From assembly GCA_040383885.1 (NCBI GenBank), contig JBEICQ010000005.1, positions 1 to 42,385 of the forward strand: a stretch of 42,385 nt of DNA, given 5' to 3'. Below, piece by piece: positions 25,232 to 35,400 of this stretch. This DNA is from JBEICQ01 sp040383885 (GTDB lineage Bacteria > Bacteroidota > Bacteroidia > UBA4408). The translations under genes were made by a program, and so were the position numbers. The notes under the pieces were generated by a model. The model had not been told where the DNA came from, did not search any database, and saw only the letters and a program-made list of their open reading frames with translations. Every line of letters begins with the position of its first letter. Positions within the stretch are counted from its first letter, which is position 1.

Positions 25232-26332
25232 GTTTGTTTTTCGTTTACGCTACCAAACTCCATCAGGTAAGCCTTAATAAAATCATCCAGGCCTCCATCC
25301 AGAACAGTCTGCACATCGGAGGTCTCGTGTCCGGTGCGCACATCTTTAATTAATTTGTAGGGATGCAAAACATAATTGCGAATTTGCGATCCCCATTCAA
25401 TTTTCTTTTTTGAACCTTCAATGGCATCGATGGTTTCCTGTCGTTTGCGCATTTCCAGCTCATACAATTGTGACTTGAGCAATTGCATGGCCTTTTCCTT
25501 GTTCTGCAGCTGGGAGCGCGATTCCTGGTTTTTAATCACAATGCCTGTTGGCTTGTGCACCAATCGTACAGCCGTTTCAACCTTGTTCACATTCTGTCCG
25601 CCTGCACCGCCTGAGCGAAAGGTATCCCACTCTATGTCTGCCGGATTGATGGCAATTTCGATGCTGTCGTCAATCAGCGGATAGGCGTATACAGAGGCAA
25701 AGGATGTATGTCTTTTGGCATTGGCATCAAAAGGAGATATTCTCACCAAACGATGCACACCGCTTTCTCCTTTGAGATAACCATAGGCAAAGGGTCCTTC
25801 CAACTGAAGGGTTACTGATTTCACTCCCGCCACATCGCCATCCTGCAGGTCTTCTTCCGTGATTTTGTATCCGTTTTTCTCGCCCCACATCATGTACATA
25901 CGCATGAGGATTGAAGCCCAATCGCAGCTTTCCGTTCCACCTGCACCCGCATTGATGGTGAGAATGGCACTTAAACTGTCTTCCTTGCCGCTGAGCATGT
26001 TTTTAAACTCAATCTGCTCGAGCAATTTCATGGCCTGTGAAAATTGTTCTTCCACATCCTTTTCTCCGGCATCGCCTGATTCAAAAAATGCATACATGGC
26101 CAGGGCATCTTCCACGGCGCTGTGAACACCTGCAAAAGCCTCTGTCCATTGTTTGATTTCCCTGATTTTTTTCATCTGAACTTCTGCTGCTTTTGCATCA
26201 TTCCAGAAATCGGGGGCAAGGGTTTTTTCTTCTTCTTCTTCCAGTTGTCTGAGTCGCACCTCTAAGTTAAAGATGCCTCCTCAGCGCCTCTCTGCGGGCG
26301 CTCAAATCGTTAAGTTGTTCTTTGGTGATCAT
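25228..26332 (-). CDS. prfB: Peptide chain release factor 2, made by +1 programmed frameshift
   Basis: RF2 ends translation at UGA and UAA. The zero frame starts at ATG 26332 (MITKEQLNDLSARREALRRH), ends in CTT then TAA (26269-26267), and a +1 shift there enters a second frame, NLEVRLRQLEEEEEK and on to 25228. Total about 367 residues, normal for RF2. The stop-recognition text SPF (ISPFDANAKRHTSF, near 199) and the catalytic GGQ (SGGAGGQNVNKVETA, near 244) are present. The slip site is CTT TAA C and AGGAGG lies three bases before it. A frame open from GTG 26259 alone would miss the first helix. It heads the rfbB-epimerase-phosphatase run. Confidence 0.93.
26266..26281 (-). promoter_or_regulatory. 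prfB +1 recoding site (AGGAGG, CAT, CTT TAA C)
   Basis: On the minus strand, a Shine-Dalgarno-like AGGAGG (26281-26276) is followed by a three-base spacer CAT, the slippery CTT (26272-26270), TAA (26269-26267) and C. The geometry equals the E. coli site (AGGGGG, three bases, CTT TGA C), with TAA replacing TGA. Slow termination lets the ribosome slip by one base and make full RF2, giving autoregulation. Confidence 0.9.
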
Positions 26333-26337
26333 AGTGC

Positions 26338-26345
26338 CAAAGATA
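26338..26345 (-). promoter_or_regulatory. -7 element TATCTTTG before prfB
   Basis: This is an exact TAnnTTTG match, six bases upstream of the prfB ATG, so transcription would start almost at the start codon. Confidence 0.45.
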
Positions 26346-26355
26346 ATGGCAAAAC

Positions 26356-26387
26356 AAAAACCCCCGGCGTTTTGCCGGGGGTTTTTT
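26356..26387 (-). terminator. Bidirectional-looking hairpin terminator
   Basis: An eight-base stem CCCCCGGC / GCCGGGGG (26361-26368 and 26374-26381) with loop GTTTT has A's on the left and T's on the right, so either strand can terminate. On the minus strand it ends the giant adhesin gene (stop at 26435) before prfB. Confidence 0.9.
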
Positions 26388-26434
26388 CCTTGGGTCGGCG
26401 GCTTTTTACAAACCGGGCCGGTGTGCCTTATCTT

Positions 26435-29400
26435 TTACTTGTTGCCAAGATAAAGTTTCTGGGTGTACACCTTGCCACCGTTCACCACCTTCACCAGGTA
26501 GTTTCCGGCCACTGCATTAGGAACAGAGATTTCTTTCAGTCCGCTTGCATTGCTGGCATTCATAAAGGCCATTTCCTGACCGAGTACATTCATCACTTCG
26601 ATGCGTACATCTCCTTTGATTTCTGCAGGAATGTTTACAAACACCCTGTTGTCGGCTCCGTAGATGTTGAATCCACCGTTCTGTGATGCACTGAGTGCAG
26701 GCGCAGCAGTGTTGTCTTTGCTGAAGCGCAGGAAGAAACGACTTCCGGCATTTCCTTTGCTCAGGTCAACTGAATAGCTGCTCTGGTCTTTCAGGTTGAT
26801 GATTTTGCCTGTAAGGGCATCTTCAAGGTAGATTTCGGTGAACAGATCGAGTGCACTTAAATCAGCAGCGCTGATGGTTACACGACCGGCCTCACCTGCA
26901 ATCACACCAAGAGGAATAATTGTGTTCAGGCTGAAGTTCTTCATCACATTGATAGCCATGTTGTGGTTGTCATCACTGATGGAATACAAGGAAGGTGAAC
27001 TAACGAATGTTGGAATCAGCTTGGAAGCGTCAATATTCTCATCGTAGTTGTTGCTTGCATTGTCATCCAGGTAAATAACAGTTTCATCGCTCAGGCCACC
27101 ATTCTCCACTTTCAGTCTCAGTGTGCTCACCGGATTGCTGAAGAAGTTGTTGGCATAAGTGGTAGAACGCATGGCATCTGTGAAGTTCACATTTGTAGGA
27201 TTGATAATCGTGTTGTTAGCCTTTACAAAGAAGCCCTGTGAGTGAGCAATCTTGTCGTTGCTTCCGGCACCTAGATTGTTCTGCCATGTTGTACCATTAA
27301 AGGTTGCATAGTTATTCGTTACAGGATCCCAGAGATACAGCGAGTTGATGATGCTTGCACTGTTGGCAGCATAGAAGCTATTCCAGGATAAGGATGATGG
27401 ATAAGGATTACCCAAGAGGTGGAATCCATCAGGATCTGTGTTGGCTCCGCTGCTTGTGAAAGTTATCGGACGGGAGATGTTACCTGTGTTGAGGTTACCA
27501 TTTACATCGAAAGTTGTTCCTCCGCTTTGATAAACCTTCACTGCGATACCACGACCGGGGTTCATTTCCACAGCTCCTGTGGCCGAAGTCCAGCCAAATG
27601 CAGGATTGGTGCCGTTGTTTGTTTCATCATACCACCAGGCTGTTGGGAAAACAGATGGCTGAGCAACTGATGGATCAGTGGTATATGAATACCCTGCATC
27701 ACCCCAAATATTGGTATCGTCTGCGTAGTTGCCTACTACAGTAGGTACCGGTGAATCGTTCACGGGAGAGGTCATGTAGTGATAATTTCCTACAACAACC
27801 CTGCGCTGAACAGTTGCCTTTCCGCTAATGCTACCTCCACCGGCAGCAACCATACCTGCTGAGGCAATGGTAAGCTTGTTGTTGGTGGTAATAGTACCCG
27901 CAGTTGGAGTAAGCACATTGTTCATCACCAAAGAGGTTCCGGGTGTATTGGCAAGGGTAAATGAGCCCCCTGTTTTGTTTACATCCACTCTTGAGTTTGA
28001 AATGAAATTACCGGAAATGGTTTGTGCGCCTGTTCCAGAGAACCTGAGGGTTCCTGAAGGGCCGTTAAACGATACTGTGTTGTTTGTAGTGAGGTTACCT
28101 CTTACAGTTAACACAGACGAAGCACCAAAAGTAAGTGTTTGCATAGCCAATCCACTTGAAGCATTAGAGTAGATGGTTAGGTTAACCACTGTTGGGCTGC
28201 TGTTAAGCACCGGACGGTTAACAGTTGCAGGAATGGCTACATTCTGGTTGGTAGATGGAGCTGATTCGTTGAACCAGTTGCCTCCTGTTTCCCAGATTGA
28301 ATTTACACCACCTGTCCAGTTAACAGCATCTGTAGCTGCAATCTGGAAAGTTCCGAATCCGTTTGCCAGGTTACTTCTTACTTGTACAAACAGGGTGTTA
28401 CCAGCGGATAGGCCGCTTACATACAGATAAGGCATGTTGCCAAATCCGCTGCCAAGGTCGGTACTTACTGAGGTAAGTGAACCTGTACAAGTGTTATTAG
28501 AAGAAGTGTACACCTGCATATCCAGGTTATTGTATGTTCCTGCAAGGGCGTTGAGTACAACTACTCCACCTGAAGGTACGGTTACCTTGTACCACAAGTC
28601 GTTGAAGTTGCTGTTTGTACCCCATGAACTAACTGAAGTTACAGAACCGGTAGCAAGCGTATTGTCCGCTGAAGTATACACTGCAATATTGTTCACAGGA
28701 AGTGTTACCGCACCGCAGATATTATCATTGGCAGGTGGATCCTGTAAGCAGATACTGAAGTCGGCCCAGTCGGTGGTTGAGAAACTTCCCACACCGGTGT
28801 TGGCACCAAATACACGAATGTAATAGTTCTGGCCTCCGGTAAGTCCTGCTATACTCAATCTGGTGGTGGTTACACCGTTGGCAGTGATGCCGCTGGCACA
28901 ACCCAGGTTGGTGGCAAGTGCATTGTCCCATACTTCTACACGGTTTACCCATGTGTCATTAGTACTCACAATGATAATCTGTGAAGGAGTGCTTGCAGTA
29001 AACCTGTACCATACATCTTCATCAGGCGTTCCTCCGCATGTACCCACTGCTTGGCCTGAAGCACCTGCATTGAGTACCGAACCGGCAATTGGATTACAGG
29101 TTGGCCCTGAGGTTAACAAAGGAGCAGTTCCAATGCTTGGATCATCGTTGGCAGGTACATTTTCAATCTTCAGATTGTAATTGGCCGCAGCTGTTCCCAG
29201 GGTGGCATTATGATCAACCACCAGGTAATAAGTTCCGGGGGTGAAGGTATAGGCACCCTGACAGATATCAATAGCACCCATCACTGCACAAGCCAAAGAG
29301 GAACTTGTAGTCAAACAGTTAACATCATCTTTAAGGAACCATCCCATGTACTTGGTAGCATTCAGGTTTTGAAGCCTGATGTTTTTCCTTCCTGCAGTTG

Positions 29401-32400
29401 CGGGCGTGATGTCTATGCGGTATACCACATCATTTCCGTTTCCGTAACCGGCAGCACAAGTACTGGTCTGAACACCTAGATCGTTGCCCATGAAGTTGGT
29501 GGTGTAGTTAGCTGAGTAAGGGAAGGTACTGATCACAACAGGATTGTCGCAATCTACACCGGCAGCAGGCACAGGAGAAGAAACACATAAGGTGAATCCA
29601 TACTCAATAGGATCGCCGGTAAAGAAATTTTCAGTAGCGGTGCGAACATCACGCATGTAAATTCGAACCAGGTACTCTGCACCTACTGTAAGTCCGGTGA
29701 GACTCACACTTTCTGCAACACCATTGGCTCCTGCATTCACACAACCACCTGTAAGTGGCAAGCCTGCACAGCCATTTTCCCAAACTTCGAAGGCAGGGTC
29801 AAAGCCGATTTCAGGAGAAACCGTAACAATGTGTGAAGTGTTAGACGCTGTAAACTTGTACCATACATCGTCGTCTGCTGTTGCACCAAATGGAGCACAT
29901 CCTAAGCCGGCACCGGTAGCACCTCTTGTTGTTCCACTAACAGTGTTGTTGCACACGATAGTGGTGTTTGGTGAAATGGTGATGGCGTTTGCACAAGCAT
30001 CGTTCGCCGGTGGTGTGGTAAAGTTAAAGGTATTTGACCAGGCTCCTACAGATGTTGGAGAACACCTTGAACGAACACGGTAGTAATAAGTAGTTTGTGC
30101 GTTCAAACCGGTAATGGTTGTATTATTTCCTGTTATACCGGTGAGGTTGGGTGTTCCCGTGAAGCTCTGGTTGGGTCTGTACTCAATTTCATAACTGCTG
30201 GGAGTACCATAAAGTACTGTCCAGCTGAGTTGGATACTGGTTAAACTCACAGGAGCATCTGTGGCCGTGTTAGGCGTAGGACAAGCAGGGGCAGCAACCA
30301 CGCTGATATCATCTACAGACAGATACCAGGGGGTGCTGTTGTTGTTCACCGAGATTCCAAAGAAGTGCTCTCCGGTTGTACCTGGAGTAACAAGCGCTGT
30401 CATAGACTGATAGCTGGTGTTTTGAGGACCATTCAGGGTAATGAGGTTGTTTACCATGCCACCTGGTGTCTGACTAGTTCCATAGGCAGCCTGCACTGTA
30501 TTCCATCCGGTGAATCCATCGGTGATATAGTGGGCGGTGAAAATATACACCTCGCCGGCAGTAAGATTCACTCCTCTGGTGAAGAGCCACTTGTTTACAC
30601 CTGTTGGAGTCCAGTTAAAAGAAACAAACTTGCTTCCCGTACGGGGAATCCTGTTATAAAGTGTTCCGGTAGGTGTGCCAATGTAGCTAAGTACGCCGTT
30701 ACCTAATGTGGTACCTCCTACGGCCATACATGTAGGAAGTGTGTTGTTGGCAGTGATGCCCTCAAAACCTTCGAAGTATGGTAAACCGGCAGCAGAACAA
30801 AGGGTTGAGAATGAAGTGGCAGAAGACCAGTCGCTAAGCAATGCTCCTGAACAACGCGCTCTTACTTTGTACTCGTAAGCAGTAGAAGAATTGAGACCAC
30901 TAATTACATAAGCCGTGTTGTTACTTACATTGCTGATGGTCGGTGAACCTGTGAATGCATAAGGTGCGGGTCCGCCTTCGATGTCCCATGCAGTTTCAGC
31001 ACCTCCGGCTGCCCAGTTAAGGGTAGCAGAGCTGGTGGTGATGGCTGTGTAGTTAGGATCGCCGGGAGTAGCACAGGCAGATGGAATGGCCACACTGATG
31101 TCATCAATGCTCAGATACCAGGGCACTCCATTGTGGTTACACTTGATACCAAAGTAATACACGCCGGTTGTGGCAGGAATGATATTTCCTGTAAGCGCCT
31201 GATAAGTGGTATTCGTTGGTCCGCTCACCGTAACAATGGTGTTGGTCATGCCCGCAGCGTTCTGGGTAGTTCCATAGGCAGCTTCAAGGGTATTCCAACC
31301 GCTAACGCCATCAGTGATGTAGTAGGCTTTGAAGTTGTAAGTAAAACCGGCTGTAAGCTGGATGCCTTTGGTCAAGATCCACTTATCTACACCACTCGGT
31401 GAGTAATAATAGGAAATGAACTTGGTTCCTGAACGGGGAATCCTGTTGTAATTGGTACCCGTTACACCGCTGGGACCGTTGTAAGAAACGATACCTGCAC
31501 CTAAGGTGGCATTGGCAATTGCCATACAGGAAGGAAGGGTATTGTCGGCAGAAATGCCTTCAAAATCTTCGCTGTAGGGCACATTTGCTGCACCACAAAG
31601 AGTGGTGAAGTTCGGACCTTGGGTAAATGCAGACTGGGGCGGATTGGTACAGTTTGCTTGTACCCTCCACTCGTGTGTGGTTGCATCTGAAAGACCGGTC
31701 AAAGAAGCAGAGGTACCTGTTACAGGGTTACCGGCAAATGGGGAGAAGAAAGGATCTCCTGCTTCGCGGAACTCAAGGTTGTAACCATTCGCACCCAAAA
31801 CTGCCGTCCAGGAAACGGTAGCACTGCTGGTTGTTACGGCTGAAGTGGACAGACCGATTGGGTCAGCACAAGGAGGAATTTCTTCCCAGATGATGTTATC
31901 CACATAGATGATTCTGGAACCGCCAAGATTAGCCTGTGTCATACGCAATGCCACAAACTGGTCTGAGGTAAATACCTGATCAAACTGATAGGTATACACA
32001 ACATTTAAGGTGGTAAGTGCAAAAGTGTTAAGAGAGGTAAATGTGGCAGCATTGGAAGGATCGCTCATTGTACCTACTTCCAGGGTATAACCATTCACAT
32101 TTGATTTTCCGCTGAACTTCAATCTGCGAAGGTTGGAACCATCAATATCGGATAGTTTGGGAAGAACCAGGATAGCCTGACCTGCCGGATTAAGCGATGC
32201 TGTATTGGTGAACCTTGCCTGGTTTGGTGTAGAAGGAGGACCACCTGCGGTAGCTGTTTCAACAGCACAACCTCCGGCCACAATCTTGTTGAAACAAATT
32301 GGCAATGCAGGAGGTGTTACTGCATCAAAGTTCCATGTAATGGGGCCAGCGCTTGCATTTGTTGAAGGACAATCAGTGGTAAATACCTCAGCAGCAGATA

Positions 32401-35400
32401 CTGTTGCCACTGTAGGCGTTGGGGAACCATAACAAGAACCGGTTACCCTGTACTCATACTGTGTAGCAGATGTAAGGCCGGTAACAGGAGCAGTATTTCC
32501 GGTAAACGGATTGCCTGCACCTAAACCAAAGGCTGTTGAGCTGAAGGTTCCCGAAGGCAATTGACGCATCTCAACTGTGTAACCATTTACTGAAGGAGCA
32601 GAGGCCGTCCAGTTAAGGGTAGCTGTTGTAGTAGTAATGGCATTGGTGAATAATCCCACAATCTGAGGACATCTGTAGGACAAGGCCAGTGTGTAGTTAG
32701 ATGTGTTTGGCGTTGGAAAGTAATCAATGATGATGTAATACCTGCCGGGGGCGGTGATCGTAACATCTTTGTTTACAGTAGAAGATCCACCGGATACGGC
32801 ATAGTCAATACAACCTGTGGTATTGATACAATCTGCCTGGGTGGTTCCTTTTACAAAGAAACCTATCCAGCCTGTATTATCAGTATTGTTGAGGCTGATG
32901 TTTACCACACGGGGGAATGTACTGGGTGCATCGGCACTCCAATCCAACATGTAGGTTACATCATTACCATCACCATAATTGACACTACAGGATTGGCTTC
33001 CATAGTTATTACTAAAGTTGGCAGAATTGTCAGAATCGGTGTAAGGAAGTGTTGCAATCACCTTTGGCGCTCCGCAGAACAAACCGGGAGGAGGTGTATA
33101 GTCCAAAGCACAGATTGTGAAAGGTGTGATTCCTCCTGTTCCGGGACCGTCATGGTAAACCCTTACATAATAGATATTACCGATGGTAGTGGTTATTAGC
33201 GAGGTGCTAGTGGATCCATTGCCAGGAGCTGCCTGACAATTTACAGATGTCATACCAACTGTGTTGCCGGTAACTCCTGCGTCAAACACTTCTATCCGTG
33301 GGTTGAAGTTGGGACCTCCAACAACAGTAACCTGAGCGTAAGGAGCACCTGACTCAAAACGATACCATACATCATCATCAGCTGTTCCGGCACATACTGC
33401 TTGAGAAGAAGCAGTGGCTGCACCGGTAGAACCATTGGTATACTGTGACCTGTTGGCAGAGAAAGTAATGCTTCCTGAACCGGTAGCGGCTGTTGAGAGC
33501 GTAAGCGTGGTAGCACTGGCTACTGTTCCAACCACATTGTATGGAAGGAAATTGCCTGAAAGCGTCCAAGAGGTTCCCACTGCACCCAAAGATGCTGTAC
33601 TGGTCATGGTCAGTGTGGTGTTTCCGTTTACTGTTGTTCCGCTCAGACCAGTGAGGGGAGCCTGACAGCTTGCGGTAGGGATAATGCGTGTGGCAGTGGA
33701 TGCATTGTCATTGGCAGAAGCTGCATACACAATGATACCAAACTCACCGGTGATACCCCAGTTAGGGCTATCGATGGTGATGCTGGGCGCAGAACTGTAT
33801 CCCAGACCTCCTACCGATGTAAAGTTGGCTTGACTAAGGGTTGACAAAACCTGTGTAGGAGAGGTTGGATTGGTTAAAGCCATCGCAAAACCATTGCCTC
33901 CGCCTCCACTTACCCTAACAATCGGACCCTGGTTCTGTGGATTATAACTAAAAGCAGCGGCAGGCACAGAATAATTGGTACCGTTGGTAAATGAAGCGAT
34001 AGATGCCGAACCTGCTGAAACAGATGCAACAGCAGAAGCGGTGGTACCGGTGTTGTCGTGCGATACGCGTACAAAATAAATGTCACCGATGTTTAATCCA
34101 CTCAGGTTGGCACTTACCACAATACCCTGGGTACCCACATAGCACTGGGCGGGTGAAAGTACATTGTTAAACTCGTCGCGTACCTCTACACGGGGAATAA
34201 ATCCTCCGGAGGCATAAGCCCTAACTGTCATGTCGGGGTTGTTGGCCACGAATTTGAACCATACATCGGCAGGATTTGCCGCTCCGCCGCAAGAAGCGAT
34301 GGAGGGGTTGTTGGTGGCGTAACGGGTGCTGTACAGATTTGACCTGTTGTTGATATAATCCCATGCGATGTTGCTGGGGAAGTTGAGGAGGGCAGGCAAG
34401 GTGATGGCACCTGCAGGCTCGTCGTTAGCCGGTGGCGTGGCAGCAGGAGCAGCCACAGACACATAAGTACCGGGCGTAAACTTAATGCTTGAGTGCGGCT
34501 CGGGAGAAATGGCAAGACCATTGGCACCCCAGTTGGCGCGGGCATTGTTTTCGTGGGTAAAGAAAGTGCTGTTCTCAAACTGCTGCTGCATAACTTGTCC
34601 CGCCTGTACAGGAGTCTGAACAAATGAACCACTGATACCGCAGGTGTAAGAATAGCGGATGTTTTGGGTTCCATTATACAACTGCATATCACCGTAGTTA
34701 AAGGTGATGCTTTGGTCGGCAGCATCCAACACTACCTGATAATACAACTGAGGACCTGCCAAACCATAGAAAGTGGTGTTGAACCATTCTGCAATGAACT
34801 GGGTGCCGGCAGTTTTGTAATAGATTACCGGACTTGTCTTGTTGAGGTCATCATAGAAAGGTGCAATTACATTTCTTTTGTTGGGATCAAAGGCACCGCC
34901 GCTATTGTCGGCAGAAAGTGTATTGTCCCAGGAAGAGGCTGAAGTATAGGTATAAAGCCCATTGTTCAATACAATGTAACCATTGGGGTGTATGGCCACC
35001 TGGGTTACAGGTGAACCCTGGTAGGTAAAGCCCAGGGCACTGATGTTGATGGCTGTCTGGGTTGTTTCATCACCACCGGCAGTAGAGAGCGTTCCGGTTC
35101 CGTCGCCACCACTTGCTACGGGAGCAATGGAGGTATAGGTATTTCCGGTGGTTCTGGTAACTGCATAGTTAAGCGCCGGAGGAGGGGTAAAGCTTGATGC
35201 CCAGCCAAAGTACATGGTAGAAGCATAGGCAATGGGGCCTTCCGGACCTACAAGTGCTGAGGTACGGGTACCAGTACCGGGCAAGGCGCCGGTTCCGGAA
35301 GAGAGCGAACGAACCGTCCAGCCACTGCTGATTCCTGTATTGCTCTGCATCAACCTGAGGGTAGGATTGTCTGAGGCAAGAACATCAAGCGCAGCAAAGG

